Counted from the first letter of the stretch, positions 8,976-17,879 are shown. The stretch: DNA of 64,000 nt from Paenibacillus humicola (GCF_028826105.1 NZ_JAQGPL010000001.1:3684501-3748500); one strand, 5' to 3'. The notes: a model not told the origin generated them from the sequence alone. A program made the numbers and translations.

Positions 8976-9941
8976 TTATTCGTTCCGCGTCTGCGCCGGA
9001 CGGTCCGAATCCAGCTTTTCGGCAATCCGAAGCTTCGCCGAACGGGCGCGCGGATTGCGTTCGAGCTCCTCTTGTCCCGGGACGATCGGCTTGCGGGTAA
9101 TCAGCTTCAGCACGCCCTTTCCTCCGCAGACGCACATCGGAAAATCGGGCGGACAGGTGCATTTTTCAACAAATTTCGCGAAAAGGTGCTTGCAAATCCG
9201 GTCTTCGAGTGAATGAAACGTGATGACGGCCGCTCTGCCGCCGGGCTTCAGCACGCGTACGGTCTGCTCGAGCGCCGATTCCTCGGCTCCAAGCTCGTCG
9301 TTGACGGCGATGCGCAGCGCCTGAAACGTGCGCTTCGCCGGGTGCGGGCCCGTCCGTCTCGCGGCGGCCGGAATGGCCGATTTGATCAGCTCGGCCAGCT
9401 CGCCCGTCGTGACGATTTCCCGCTGCTCGCGCGCCTGCGCGATTTTGCGGGCGATCGCCTTCGCGAACCGCTCCTCGCCGTAGCTGTCGATGATGCGGGC
9501 GATGTCCCGCTCCTCCCACGTGTTGACGATATCGCCGGCGGTCAGAAGCCCCGTCTGATCCATCCGCATGTCGAGCGGAGCGTCGTGATTGTAGCTGAAG
9601 CCGCGCTCCGCTTCATCGAGCTGCGGGCTCGACACCCCGAGATCGAACAGGACGCCGTCCGCGCCGTTCACGCCGAGCGCCGAAAGTTCCTGCTCCAGAT
9701 GGCGAAAATTGCTTTTGACCAGCGTAACGCGGTCCAGGTACGACGCGAGCCGGACACGGGCATGCTCGAGCGCCCGGTCGTCCTGGTCGAAAGCAATCAG
9801 ACGGCCGGACGGCCCGAGGCGCGACGCGATCAGCTCGCTGTGCCCGGCGCCGCCGAGCGTGCAGTCGACGTAAATCCCGTCCGGCTTCACCGCCAGCCCG
9901 TCAACCGCTTCTTCCCTGAGCACCGTAATATGATCGAACAT
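8976..9941 (-). CDS. rsmH: 16S rRNA (cytosine-1402-N4)-methyltransferase RsmH
   Basis: SAM-dependent enzyme that N4-methylates C1402 of 16S rRNA in the ribosomal P site. Diagnostic stretches are [13 protein letters not shown] (SAM-binding motif I), [26 protein letters not shown], and [17 protein letters not shown] near the C-terminus. The frame is open eight codons further, but the ATG at 9941 has GGGAGGG seven bases upstream and gives [13 protein letters not shown], the usual start. The resulting 321 aa is normal. Also called MraW. Confidence 0.96.
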   Translation of the reverse strand: MFDHITVLREEAVDGLAVKPDGIYVDCTLGGAGHSELIASRLGPSGRLIAFDQDDRALEHARVRLASYLDRVTLVKSNFRHLEQELSALGVNGADGVLFDLGVSSPQLDEAERGFSYNHDAPLDMRMDQTGLLTAGDIVNTWEERDIARIIDSYGEERFAKAIARKIAQAREQREIVTTGELAELIKSAIPAAARRTGPHPAKRTFQALRIAVNDELGAEESALEQTVRVLKPGGRAAVITFHSLEDRICKHLFAKFVEKCTCPPDFPMCVCGGKGVLKLITRKPIVPGQEELERNPRARSAKLRIAEKLDSDRPAQTRNE

Positions 9942-9977
9942 GCTGTAACCCTCCCTGGCGCGCAAGGTATTCCGGAA

Positions 9978-10415
9978 TTAAAAATTGAAATCGAAATCGA
10001 CCAGCTTCTCGGCAATGTCGTTGAACGTTTCTTCGGACTGCTTGAAGTAGCTCTCCCAAATGTGCCTGCTCCAAATTTCAACCCGGTTGGAGACGCCGAG
10101 CACGATGCATTCCTTGTCCAATTTGGCATATTCGCACAAATTATTCGGCAAATTTACCCTTCCCTGTTTGTCCAGCTCGCATTCGGTCGCTCCCGAGAAG
10201 AAAAACCGCGAGAACGCCCGCGCGTCCGATTTCATGAGCGGCAGCGATTTCAGCTTCTGCTCGAGCACGCCCCACTCCGACATCGGATAAACGAACAAAC
10301 AGTTGTCGAGGCCGCGCGTGACGACAAACTGCTCGCCCAGCTGCTCGCGGAATTTGGCGGGGATGATGAGGCGGCCTTTGTCGTCGATGCTGTGCTGATA
10401 TTCGCCCATAAACAT
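9978..10415 (-). CDS. mraZ: Transcriptional regulator MraZ
   Basis: DNA-binding protein with two SpoVT/AbrB-like swapped-hairpin domains that controls the dcw operon it heads. The two MraZ motifs are visible: [17 protein letters not shown] near the N-terminus and [20 protein letters not shown] in the second half. Start chosen at the ATG at 10415 ([12 protein letters not shown]), with AGGAGGT upstream, giving 145 aa, close to the 143 aa of B. subtilis MraZ. Repeats spaced every 10 bp just upstream (10435-10469) look like its own operator. Confidence 0.95.
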   Translation of the reverse strand: MFMGEYQHSIDDKGRLIIPAKFREQLGEQFVVTRGLDNCLFVYPMSEWGVLEQKLKSLPLMKSDARAFSRFFFSGATECELDKQGRVNLPNNLCEYAKLDKECIVLGVSNRVEIWSRHIWESYFKQSEETFNDIAEKLVDFDFNF

Positions 10416-10434
10416 AGGCCGCTCCACCTCCTCC

Positions 10435-10469
10435 CCCAAACTCGCCACTTGCCCCCACTTTCCACCACT
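10435..10469 (-). promoter_or_regulatory. MraZ-box-like operator repeats upstream of mraZ
   Basis: On the mraZ strand, AGTGG occurs three times exactly 10 bp apart (10469-10465, 10459-10455, 10449-10445) and a diverged TTGGG follows at the same phase (10439-10435). MraZ proteins are known to bind short G-rich direct repeats spaced by a helical turn upstream of their own operon (TGGGN with 5-bp spacers in E. coli). The array abuts the mraZ SD (GGAGGAGGTGG), so binding could block the promoter or early transcript. Autoregulation is inference; the repeat is visible. Confidence 0.72.
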
Positions 10470-10560
10470 AAGGTTGATCTATTCGCCACCGAAAATCGAA
10501 ATCCTTCCGGGGAGTCCCTTTTTTAATAAATTATTTAGGGGATTAATCTTGTTACATTTT

Positions 10561-10587
10561 TGAAACCATTCGTCCCGCGCGATCGTG
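10561..10587 (+). promoter_or_regulatory. Possible ECF-type promoter for the sigma-region-2-like gene
   Basis: TGAAAC at 10561-10566 and CGTG at 10584-10587 are separated by 17 bp, resembling promoters used by extracytoplasmic-function sigma factors of Bacillus (TGAAAC, 16-17 bp, CGT). It lies 80 bases before a strong SD (AAAGGAG) and the ATG at 10667. Short motifs such as these arise by chance, so this is suggestive only. Confidence 0.35.
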
Positions 10588-10666
10588 TAAGCTGTAAGCA
10601 TCGGATACTGAAAAGCCGTTACCCGTCCCGATTCGCGGGAACTTCTTCCAGTTAAAGGAGCCGGCC

Positions 10667-10912
10667 ATGAATGCGTTAGCCGAAACGAAAATCGAGCAGC
10701 TGCGCCCGATCGAGCAGCTGTGCTATCAAATCGCCCACTATTTGCTCGGCGACGACATCGCGGCGGCGGCGGCAAGCGAGGATGCGCTGATCGAGCTGTA
10801 CCGGTCGCCGCAATTTTTCGAGGCCCCGGAGCAGGAACGGCGCCTGTTGGCGCGGAAAGCCGTCATGCGCCATGCGATCCGCAAAGCGTGCGGACGCCGG
10901 CAGCCGCATTGA
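10667..10912 (+). CDS. Small protein resembling sigma-70 region 2
   Basis: An 81-aa cytoplasmic protein with a strong SD (AAAGGAG, six bases before ATG). Residues about 15-50 (QLCYQIAHYLLGDDIAAAAA and EDALIELYRS) resemble helices of sigma-70 region 2, which contacts the RNA polymerase clamp and the -10 element. There is no region 4 and no room for one: a terminator follows at once. It is divergent from mraZ and convergent with the DUF4349 gene. It could be an anti-sigma-like or RNAP-binding modulator, a remnant of an ECF factor, or an unrelated helical protein. Coding status looks good; function is unknown. Confidence 0.6.
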   Translation: MNALAETKIEQLRPIEQLCYQIAHYLLGDDIAAAAASEDALIELYRSPQFFEAPEQERRLLARKAVMRHAIRKACGRRQPH

Positions 10913-10916
10913 TACC

Positions 10917-10976
10917 AAAAGAGCCGTCTCCCGCCGCCTGATTGTCAGGACGGCCGGGAAACGGCTCTTTTTCGCT
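10917..10976. terminator. Bidirectional intrinsic terminator
   Basis: The arms AAAAGAGCCGT.TCCCG and CGGGAAACGGCTCTTTTT form a long stem around a loop that itself contains CCTGATTGTCAGG. It has A and T runs on both sides, so it can end both the small plus-strand gene and the minus-strand DUF4349 gene. Confidence 0.85.
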
Positions 10977-10989
10977 ATCTTTCACCTCG

Positions 10990-12126
10990 TTAATCGTTTT
11001 TTTTCGGCTTGGCTTCACTTGGGTCAGCCGGATCCGAATTTTCGGCCGACGGGATATGAATCGGGAGTACGGCTGCGTTTGCCGGACCCGCTTCGCGCGT
11101 TTCGTCCCTTCGCTTGCGCCGCCTGCGCCAGCCGAAATAGAATGGAATGCACACGACCGCCAAAACGGCCAAAACCGGAATCGCTCCCGCGGCCAGCACA
11201 AGCGCGCCCTGGAGCATCCGGTACAAGAAATCGGCGCTGCCGGAAAGCGCGTTCGTCAGCCGCTCCCCAAGCGCCGTTTCTTTGCCTTTTTTCTTCGGCT
11301 GCTGGACCGGTTCGAGCTCCTCGTAAAGCTTGATGACCGCCGTGGAGTAGGCGACGTTCTGATCGAGGTAGCGCATCCTCCCCTTAATTTGCTCGATTTG
11401 CGTCTGCACGTCTCCGAGCTGCTGCGATATTTTCAGCAGATCGTCCGCCTTCACCGCCTTCTCCATAAACGAGTTCAGCCGGGCTTCGACCGCCTGCTGC
11501 GCCTTGAGCCGCGCCTGCAGGTCGACGTACTCCTGCGTCACGTCCGTGCCGCTCAAGCTTCTTTGCACATCGAGATGCTCGATCGCCTCGACCTGCTGCA
11601 TAAAATCGGAGAAGCCGGACGCGGGAACCTTGACCGTATAGGTGCCGCCGACTTCGGATGCCGTTTTCGAATCGGAAAAGGTAAGCACATAGCCGCCGGA
11701 TGACGCGATCCGCTTTTGCAGCTCCGTTTGCGCTTTGGCGTAATCGTCGACCTTCATCGTCATATTCGCCTTGTAGACGATTTTCCGGCTGAGGCCGTCC
11801 GGATCGGCGGAGCCGGCCAGCTCTTCCGGACCCGCGGGCGAATCCTCCCCGGCCGTGTCCGGAGCGAACGTCTCACCGCCCGGCAATCCGCCGCCAGCCG
11901 GCACGGCTCCCGTCGGAGCGGCCTGATCCTGAACCACCACCGCTTTCGATTCGGCCGTCCCGCTCATGAAGCCGTCATTTGCCGCAGCCGCGTCCGCAGC
12001 CGCTCCCGTATTTGCGCCGCCGCCGTGCGTGCAGCCGGCCAGCAGCATGACCAACAGCGCCGGCAAAATTGCAAGCATGAACGCTCTTCGCCCTCGGCGC
12101 TTCTTTTTCTCCCTGCTTTCTGTCAT
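10990..12126 (-). CDS. DUF4349 family lipoprotein
   Basis: Predicted surface lipoprotein. A very basic N-terminus and hydrophobic stretch end in the lipobox LLAGC (Cys about 32), followed by a low-complexity Ala/Gly/Asp-rich linker to residue about 130. The DUF4349 domain covers about 130-320: a beta-rich portion (VYKANMTMKVDDYAKAQTEL, GGYVLTFSDSKTASEVGGTYTVKVPASGF) and a central coiled coil (LQARLKAQQAVEARLNSFMEKA, LQQ/LGDVQTQIEQIKGRM). A C-terminal membrane helix (LAAGAIPVLAVLAVVCIPFYFG) with a basic tail follows. Function is unknown for the family; similar proteins occur widely in bacteria. It is followed by the bidirectional terminator and is probably monocistronic. Confidence 0.8.
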   Translation of the reverse strand: MTESREKKKRRGRRAFMLAILPALLVMLLAGCTHGGGANTGAAADAAAANDGFMSGTAESKAVVVQDQAAPTGAVPAGGGLPGGETFAPDTAGEDSPAGPEELAGSADPDGLSRKIVYKANMTMKVDDYAKAQTELQKRIASSGGYVLTFSDSKTASEVGGTYTVKVPASGFSDFMQQVEAIEHLDVQRSLSGTDVTQEYVDLQARLKAQQAVEARLNSFMEKAVKADDLLKISQQLGDVQTQIEQIKGRMRYLDQNVAYSTAVIKLYEELEPVQQPKKKGKETALGERLTNALSGSADFLYRMLQGALVLAAGAIPVLAVLAVVCIPFYFGWRRRRKRRDETREAGPANAAVLPIHIPSAENSDPADPSEAKPKKND

Positions 12127-12206
12127 CTCATGCCCCCCTTTACAGCCTGTGCTAGCACCTACTAGACGTCAGGCGGCATGGATAATGTTGCACATCCGGG
12201 ACGAAA

Positions 12207-12264
12207 ACAAAAAAACCGTACCATCCGGAGCGGAAGCCCTTGCGGGAGCCTCGGATGGTACGGT
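12207..12264 (-). terminator. Intrinsic terminator of ahcY
   Basis: A 13-bp perfect stem (ACCGTACCATCCG and its complement, 12215-12227 and 12252-12264) is followed on the minus strand by a run of T. It lies 31 bp after the ahcY stop. Confidence 0.88.
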
Positions 12265-12295
12265 TTTAACGTTAGCGACGATTGCAGCTAGGAGC

Positions 12296-13564
12296 TTAAT
12301 GCTCCGTCCAGCTGTCCAGATACGACCGCTGTTCTTCCGTCAGCGCATCGATGCCGATGCCGAGCGATGCGAGCTTATAACGCGCCACCTGCTCGTCAAG
12401 CTCATACGGCACGTTGACCACTTTGCTGCCGATTGCAGCGTAATGATCGTTGACGTATTTTAGCGAAAGCGCCTGCAGCGCGAACGTCATATCCATGATT
12501 TCGGCGGGATGTCCGTCGCCGGCCGCCAAATTGACGAGCCGTCCTTCTGCCAGCAAATAAATGCTGCGCCCGTCCTTCAACCGGTATTCCTCGATGTTTC
12601 GGCGAACGATACGTTTGCTTGCGGACAACGCTTCAAGCTCCGGCTTGTTCACTTCGACATCGAAATGACCGGCGTTCGACAAAATCGCGCCGTTCTTCAT
12701 CACTTCGTAATGCACGCCGCGAATGACGTCGCGATTTCCCGTCACGGTGACGAAAATATCGCCGATTTTTGCCGCTTCCAGCATCGGCAGCACCGTAAAG
12801 CCGTCCATATAAGCCTCGACCGCTTTAATCGCGTCGACCTCGGTAACGACGACGTTTGCGCCGAGCCCTTTAGCCCGCATCGCCACGCCTTTGCCGCACC
12901 AGCCGTAGCCGACGACCACAACCGTCTTGCCTGCCGCGACAAGATTGGTCGTCCGGTTGATGCCGTCCCATACCGACTGGCCGGTGCCGTAACGATTGTC
13001 GAACAAATATTTGCAGTACGCGTCGTTGACCGCTACCATCGGAAACTTGAGCGAGCCGTCCTTCTCCATCGCTTTCAGACGAAGAATACCGGTCGTCGTC
13101 TCCTCCGCGCCGCCGCGCACCTGACTCATGAGATCCGGCCGCTCGGCATGCAGGATGGAGACGAGGTCGCCGCCGTCGTCGATGACGAGGTCCGGCTTCG
13201 TTTCGAGCGTCTTCACGAGCAGCGCCTTGTATTCCTGCGGCTCCGGATTATATTTGGCGAAAACGGTTATGCCGTCCTCCACAAGCGCCGCGCAGACATC
13301 GTCCTGCGTCGACAGCGGATTGCTGCCCGTAATCGTCACTTCGGCGCCGCCGGCCTGCACGACTTTGGCCAGATAGGCTGTCTTCGCCTCCAAATGGAGC
13401 GATATCGCCACCTTGAGCCCTTTGAACGGCTGCTCCTTCTCGAACTGCTCGCGAATCCGGTTCAGTACCGGCATATGCGCCGCGACCCAGTCGATTTTCA
13501 AACGTCCGTCCGGCGCCAGCGCCAAATCGGCTACGATACTCGTTTCTTTTGCATTTGCGGCCAT
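12296..13564 (-). CDS. ahcY: Adenosylhomocysteinase (SAH hydrolase)
   Basis: NAD-dependent enzyme that splits S-adenosylhomocysteine to homocysteine and adenosine, relieving product inhibition of methyltransferases. Seen are the substrate region [11 protein letters not shown] and [29 protein letters not shown] with the conserved Lys/Asp pair, and the NAD-binding [22 protein letters not shown]. The C-terminus ends at EH rather than the classical KPxxYRY motif, as in the shorter bacterial group. Length 422 aa. B. subtilis uses the Pfs/LuxS route instead, so this marks a lineage difference. The upstream neighbour bshC is 25 bp away in the same direction. Confidence 0.95.
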   Translation of the reverse strand: MAANAKETSIVADLALAPDGRLKIDWVAAHMPVLNRIREQFEKEQPFKGLKVAISLHLEAKTAYLAKVVQAGGAEVTITGSNPLSTQDDVCAALVEDGITVFAKYNPEPQEYKALLVKTLETKPDLVIDDGGDLVSILHAERPDLMSQVRGGAEETTTGILRLKAMEKDGSLKFPMVAVNDAYCKYLFDNRYGTGQSVWDGINRTTNLVAAGKTVVVVGYGWCGKGVAMRAKGLGANVVVTEVDAIKAVEAYMDGFTVLPMLEAAKIGDIFVTVTGNRDVIRGVHYEVMKNGAILSNAGHFDVEVNKPELEALSASKRIVRRNIEEYRLKDGRSIYLLAEGRLVNLAAGDGHPAEIMDMTFALQALSLKYVNDHYAAIGSKVVNVPYELDEQVARYKLASLGIGIDALTEEQRSYLDSWTEH

Positions 13565-13589
13565 CGCCTCAAGTCACAGCCCTTCTATT

Positions 13590-15290
13590 CTATAGGTATA
13601 CGATCCGGTGGCTGCCGCACGGCTCGAAAGGCGCTTCCAGCAGCCGGCCGATCCATGCGCTGCCGTACCTGTTCCAGTATACGCCGGCGTTGACGACCCG
13701 TTCCTGCGGCTTCCCGTCCGGCCAAAGGGCGAGCGCGATGCCGTCCAGCTGGCGGATGATCGCTTCGTATCGTTTCGCATGCGCATCCTTCGTCCGGGCC
13801 TGCAAATAGCCGATCTGCTCGACGATTTTGAGCTTGTTCTTCTCGCCCAGCTCGGCCATCCCGCCCTGGACGGCGGCCGCAAGACCGATGACCGGTTCGT
13901 ACAGCTCCGCGAAACGGCGCTTTGCTTCTTCGAACGAACCGTCGATGTCCAGCTCATCCTGTTCCTTCAGCCACTGCTCCTTCCGCTCCTCGAAACGAAG
14001 CGCGACGTCCTCCAGCGACAGGCCAAACTTCTTCATAAACTTGGCGGAAGTCCCGTCGATCAGCGTAAACGACATGCGCGGCACGATAATCGGCATCTGC
14101 ATGCCCATGGTGCGGAACGCTTCCGCCGTCAGTGTCCAATAGGCGATTTCCCCTGAGCCGAGCACGGTGCCCAGCACGGGCAGGACATAGTCCTGCATGA
14201 GCGGGCGGGTCAGCACGTTGTTGCTAAACATCTCCGGCGTCTCGTCCGCCGCCGCGAGCAGCTCCTCGCGCGATAGCTCCAGCGTGCCGCGGCGGTTGAC
14301 GAACCGGCCATCCCGCTTGAAGAGCAGCGTCCGTTCCGCTCCCGCTTCCCCCGAGGCATCCGCTGCCGGCTCCTCGCGGAACAGGAACAGGTTCGCCCCG
14401 CCTTCCGCGACGTCCGCCTGCAGGCCGTAGCCATAGCTTTGAACCGTTGCGGCGCTATGTAAATACGCCCGCTCCAGCTCGTCGTTCCGTTCGATCATCC
14501 GCCGGAACATCGGTCCTTCCAGACGGCGCAGCGCCGGGTCGTCGGCATCCAGCAGCACCAGCCCCTGATCGCCGAACAGCCATCCCATCATAAAGGCGAA
14601 CCATTCGGTCAGCGACGACGACCGCTGCGCGAATTCCTTCAGCTTGCCGATCAGCTCCGGCTTGAACTCGGTATCCTGCAGCGCATCGGTCAGCTTGGCG
14701 ACGGCCGCTTCGAGCGCCTCGCGCGCAAGCCGCGTCCGGCTCACCGAGCTCCGCATGGCGGAGGGCCGATCCAGTGCGATTTTCACAAGGTCGGACTGCT
14801 GCGAAACGATGAAGGCGTGGTTCGCTTCATCCCAGTCGTGGTCCTCGCCGGCGATCCAGAAAACCGGCACAACGGGCCGTCCCGTCGCATCGGAAGCATG
14901 ACGGGCGGCGGACAGGATCGTCACGGCCTTATGAATGACAAGCAGCGGACCGGTCCACAGCCCCGCCTGTTGGCCGCCGACAATGACAGGCGCGCCGGCG
15001 GCAATCGCTTCTATGCTCTTCACAGCGGCATCCGAACCGTTGAAGCGTTTGTTGAATGTCCGGAGTGCCGCGGCCAGCAAATCCGGCGCAACCCGGTCGT
15101 TCCGGTGCGCCTCGAGCCATTCCAATCTTTGCGTCCAGTGGGACGCTTCCGCGGGATGGTACCCGAACAGCGCTTCGATCCGCGCATCGGTCCGGTTTAC
15201 GAAAGCGTCAGCAAGCGGCTGCGATACGGGCAGCCGAACCGGCTCCAATTCCATTTGCAGTTTCAAACTTCTCCCCATCGCTTTCCCCAT
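13590..15290 (-). CDS. bshC: Putative bacillithiol cysteine-adding enzyme BshC
   Basis: Last step of bacillithiol synthesis: addition of cysteine to GlcN-malate. Diagnostic family stretches are PVIVGGQQAGLWTGPLLVIHKAVTIL, PVFWIAGEDHDWDEANHAFI, YVLPVLGTVLGSGEIAYW, and the C-terminal NAGVYWNRYGSAWIGRLLEAPF. A central coiled coil (residues 455-515) is evident. The open frame starts at 15290; the ATGs at 15278 and 15254 (MELEPVRLPVSQ) are alternative starts, the last closest to the B. subtilis N-terminus. BshC lies just upstream of mraZ in B. subtilis; here ahcY and a lipoprotein gene intervene. Confidence 0.93.
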   Translation of the reverse strand: MGKAMGRSLKLQMELEPVRLPVSQPLADAFVNRTDARIEALFGYHPAEASHWTQRLEWLEAHRNDRVAPDLLAAALRTFNKRFNGSDAAVKSIEAIAAGAPVIVGGQQAGLWTGPLLVIHKAVTILSAARHASDATGRPVVPVFWIAGEDHDWDEANHAFIVSQQSDLVKIALDRPSAMRSSVSRTRLAREALEAAVAKLTDALQDTEFKPELIGKLKEFAQRSSSLTEWFAFMMGWLFGDQGLVLLDADDPALRRLEGPMFRRMIERNDELERAYLHSAATVQSYGYGLQADVAEGGANLFLFREEPAADASGEAGAERTLLFKRDGRFVNRRGTLELSREELLAAADETPEMFSNNVLTRPLMQDYVLPVLGTVLGSGEIAYWTLTAEAFRTMGMQMPIIVPRMSFTLIDGTSAKFMKKFGLSLEDVALRFEERKEQWLKEQDELDIDGSFEEAKRRFAELYEPVIGLAAAVQGGMAELGEKNKLKIVEQIGYLQARTKDAHAKRYEAIIRQLDGIALALWPDGKPQERVVNAGVYWNRYGSAWIGRLLEAPFEPCGSHRIVYL

Positions 15291-15363
15291 AAAGTGAAGA
15301 CCGGAAAAATCCGGTCATGATTGCAGTTTGAATTTATTGTACACAACCGTGACCCAAGCGTCA

Positions 15364-15394
15364 AAAAATAAAATCGCCTCCCGTCGGGAAGGCG
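15364..15394 (-). terminator. Intrinsic terminator after the DUF3397 gene
   Basis: The stem CGCCTTCCC/GGGAGGCG (one bulged T) is followed on the minus strand by ATTTTATTTTTT. It separates the DUF3397-panE unit from bshC. Confidence 0.75.
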
Positions 15395-15435
15395 CTTCAA
15401 GTCCGAAAACCGGACAATTATCCGAAAGCCGTGCA

Positions 15436-15831
15436 TTACAGGGTAAAAATGCTTTTCCCGATGCCGATAAACATCAGCAGCACGTAAAAGACGCTCATCA
15501 GAAAAAAACCGAGCCGCCATACCGCGCGGAAAATCCGCTTCAGGTCGACGATCCCTTTGCTTCGGTACTGCAGGTTGCCGAGCAGGCCGCCCCCGATCAG
15601 CAGGATGAGCAGAATCCCGTACAGGCCGAAGGAACTGTGGAAGATAAAATTGAAGAGCACCGCCACGCAGCCGATCAGCAGGGCGGTCGTAATATCCATC
15701 GCCGTTCGAAACGCTTTCTTCCGGTCGCCCGTATAGGCGCCGTACCCGAAATAGATGAGCAAAAAAGGAGCGGCCGGCACAACCGCGAGAAACGCGTAGA
15801 CATGACTCAGTAGGTCCCATATCCATCCCAT
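15436..15831 (-). CDS. DUF3397 family membrane protein
   Basis: A 131-aa protein with four predicted membrane segments (residues about 10-30, 45-65, 70-88, 110-130), small basic loops and no catalytic motif. It looks like DUF3397, a family found near the start of dcw clusters in Bacillales. AGGAG precedes the ATG. It follows panE by 30 bp and is probably co-transcribed with it. Function unknown. Confidence 0.7.
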   Translation of the reverse strand: MGWIWDLLSHVYAFLAVVPAAPFLLIYFGYGAYTGDRKKAFRTAMDITTALLIGCVAVLFNFIFHSSFGLYGILLILLIGGGLLGNLQYRSKGIVDLKRIFRAVWRLGFFLMSVFYVLLMFIGIGKSIFTL

Positions 15832-15861
15832 TTTGACGGCCGCTCCTTCCGTTCCCGCGAC

Positions 15862-16803
15862 TTATGTCATCAGCGCTTTTACGATTGCCGTCATCGCATC
15901 GTTCAGCGGCGAAGGCAGCCGGTATTTTCTCGCAAGCCGCGAGACGCCGCCGTTAATCCAGTCGATCTCCGTCCCCCGTCCCGCTCTTACGTCCCGGAGC
16001 ATCGACGATTCGTTCTCCGCCGTTTGCCGGCAAACCGCAAACAGCCTGTCCCAGGAGCTTGCGTCGCGCTCCATCCCGGCGGACTCCAGAATACGTTCCG
16101 TTTCCGCGTGCAGCGATTTCATCAGCGAGAGCCGGACAGGTTCCTCCGGCAGCCTGCCGTTCGTGACTCCGAACAGGGCGGTGAGCGGGTTAATAACGGC
16201 GTTGACGAGCAATTTCCGGTAGATCTGGTTACCCATCTCATTCGACAGAAAGGCCGCGATTCCTGCCGCTTCGAGCTTTTGCAGCAACATTTTTTGCGCT
16301 TCGCCGTCTTCCGTCCGGCCGCCGGGCCACAGCCCGAACGTCAGGCTTCCGTGCCCGGTATGCCGGACCGCGCAGTCGCCGGTTTTCAGCGCGCCTTCCG
16401 TCGAAACGGCGGCATGCAGCAGGCTGTCCGGCAATGCCTCGCGGAGAACGTCCAGGTGGCCGATTCCGTTCTGCAGCGCGATCACGGGGGAGCCCTTCGC
16501 CGCCAGCCTACCCAGCGCTTCGAGCAGCGGCTCGTTAATGTGCGGCTGCTTCACGGCCAGCCAGATCCAGTCCCGTTCCGACGCCGGAACGGCGCGGCCG
16601 CCGTCCCTGAGGGCATCGATTGGCTGCGCGACGATGCGCAGGTCGGTCCGCCCATTTTCGTCCGTCAGGGACACGCCCTGCTCCAGGATCGCCTCGGCCT
16701 GCTGCCGGGTTCTCGTCAGCAGCGTCACCGGGACGCCGTCCCTGGCCAGACGGGCGGCATACAAAAGCCCAAGCGCGCCTGCGCCTACGATAAACATTCG
16801 CAC
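15862..16803 (-). CDS. panE: 2-dehydropantoate 2-reductase (ketopantoate reductase)
   Basis: NADPH-dependent reduction of ketopantoate to pantoate on the coenzyme A route. The N-terminal Rossmann motif FIVGAGALGLLYAARLARDG and VIALQNGIGHLDVL are visible. The C-terminal helical domain carries the conserved KLLVNAVINPLTALFGVTNG, with the catalytic Lys, and MLRDVRAGRGTEIDWINGG. The frame is open far upstream, but a GTG at 16803 has GGGAGGA nine bases before it and gives MRMFIVGAGALG, the family start (313 aa). In B. subtilis the ylbQ paralogue is also close to bshC. Confidence 0.93.
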   Translation of the reverse strand: MRMFIVGAGALGLLYAARLARDGVPVTLLTRTRQQAEAILEQGVSLTDENGRTDLRIVAQPIDALRDGGRAVPASERDWIWLAVKQPHINEPLLEALGRLAAKGSPVIALQNGIGHLDVLREALPDSLLHAAVSTEGALKTGDCAVRHTGHGSLTFGLWPGGRTEDGEAQKMLLQKLEAAGIAAFLSNEMGNQIYRKLLVNAVINPLTALFGVTNGRLPEEPVRLSLMKSLHAETERILESAGMERDASSWDRLFAVCRQTAENESSMLRDVRAGRGTEIDWINGGVSRLARKYRLPSPLNDAMTAIVKALMT

Positions 16804-16913
16804 GACTTCTTTCCTCCCTGCCCGGCAGGCGAAATATTTTCCTTCCCTTATCCTATCATCGTACCACGGACCGCCGCCTGATAAAATGCCGCCGCCGCTT
16901 TCCATGCAAACGC

Positions 16914-16950
16914 AAAAAATCCCGCTCCCCATACGGGAAGCGGGATTTTC
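16914..16950 (-). terminator. Intrinsic terminator of the RsfA-like gene
   Basis: ATCCCGCTTCCCG and its complement form a stem with a short TATG-containing loop, flanked by T on the minus strand. It lies between rsfA and panE, so panE has its own promoter region. Confidence 0.82.
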
Positions 16951-16966
16951 CGCCCGCGCTCTGCCG

Positions 16967-17611
16967 TTATTCGATGCGCTCGAGGTTGCCGTTCGCATCC
17001 ATTTTGAAGCGAGGCTTCGCCTCGTCCTCTTCGTTTAATACCGTCAGCCGTCTTGCCCGGTCCATAATCTGGATCAGCGTCTTGTAGTCGTCGTTGACGG
17101 CCCGATAGTCCGTCTGCACGTTGTCGACCTCGCTCATCAGCTTCTCGTTATGTTCGCGGAGCGAATACAGCTCTTCTTCTTTGTCGCGAAGCTCGCGCTC
17201 AAGCGCTTTGATCTGGCGATGAAGCTCCTGATACGTGCCTTTCCATTGTCGCAAAAAGCGGATAACCGTATCGATGGAAAGCGATTCTTCCGTAACCGCG
17301 TCGTTCTTGTACGCCCGTTCCTCCCCCTCGGCCGTCCCGACGGACGACACGTGCGGCGCGGCGTACGATTGTTTTTTCATATAGTTGCGTTTTTGGCGCT
17401 GCTGTTTCGCAATTTGGATCGCTTCCTCGTACTGTTTGCGGACGCAGCTGTTCCAGCGGAACCCGCAGGCTGCGGAAGTCCGGCCGATTCGTTCGCCAAC
17501 CTCTTCGAACGCCGCGAGCTGCGTGCTTCCTTCGCGTATATGCCGCAGCGTCACCTCGGCGAGGATGAGATCGTCATCCGGGCTCCACGCATCTTGTCTC
17601 ACTGCTGTCAT
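16967..17611 (-). CDS. rsfA: RsfA/YlbO family prespore regulator
   Basis: A 214-aa DNA-binding protein. The N-terminal Myb/SANT-like domain (residues 5-65: QDAWSPDDDLILAEVTLRHI and GRTSAACGFRWNSCVRKQY) is typical of RsfA, the prespore-specific regulator of sigma-F genes, and its paralogue YlbO. A linker and a long coiled coil follow (residues 115-185, YQELHRQIKALERELRDKEE), probably for dimerisation. Its position next to panE and bshC matches ylbO in B. subtilis. The SD (TAGGAGG) is part of the palindrome CTAACGTTAG at about 17626-17635. Confidence 0.85.
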   Translation of the reverse strand: MTAVRQDAWSPDDDLILAEVTLRHIREGSTQLAAFEEVGERIGRTSAACGFRWNSCVRKQYEEAIQIAKQQRQKRNYMKKQSYAAPHVSSVGTAEGEERAYKNDAVTEESLSIDTVIRFLRQWKGTYQELHRQIKALERELRDKEEELYSLREHNEKLMSEVDNVQTDYRAVNDDYKTLIQIMDRARRLTVLNEEDEAKPRFKMDANGNLERIE

Positions 17612-17805
17612 GCAACCAACAACCTCCTAACGTTAGGCGCTTACTTTATCTCTATGCCCTTGGTAGAGTTCATAGAATCTATCGGATACTAAATTGTATA
17701 TCCAATTTTTTGGAGGCTCATACATGTTTTGATTACGAATGAAGCAAACTTATAAGAGCCCCGGGCGTCAAGGCAAAAAGTTTGTCATTTCGTCACGGAG
17801 GTAGG
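17612..17805. other. Intergenic region upstream of the RsfA-like gene
   Basis: No gene seen. Besides the CTAACGTTAG palindrome touching the rsfA SD, there is GGATA-(9-bp)-TATCC around 17680-17700 and ATAGATTCTAT near 17670. These could be regulator sites or part of a forespore promoter, but I could not fit a convincing sigma-F or sigma-A promoter. Confidence 0.4.
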
Positions 17806-17834
17806 TTTACAGCCGTTTCCTGAACCGTTATAAT
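17806..17834 (+). promoter_or_regulatory. Sigma-A-type promoter of the DUF2626 gene
   Basis: TTTACA at 17806-17811 and a perfect TATAAT at 17829-17834 are separated by 17 bp, about 45 bases upstream of the ATG at 17880. Confidence 0.8.
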
Positions 17835-17879
17835 GGGCAATAGAAATCGGGCTCAGTCTGGCGAGAGGGGGATGATATC

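Noticed and set aside
10567..10583. Sigma-A promoter for the small gene at 10667
   Set aside because: No TATAAT-like element at the right distance from TTGAAA or TTGTTA; only the ECF-like pattern remains and it is reported as weak.
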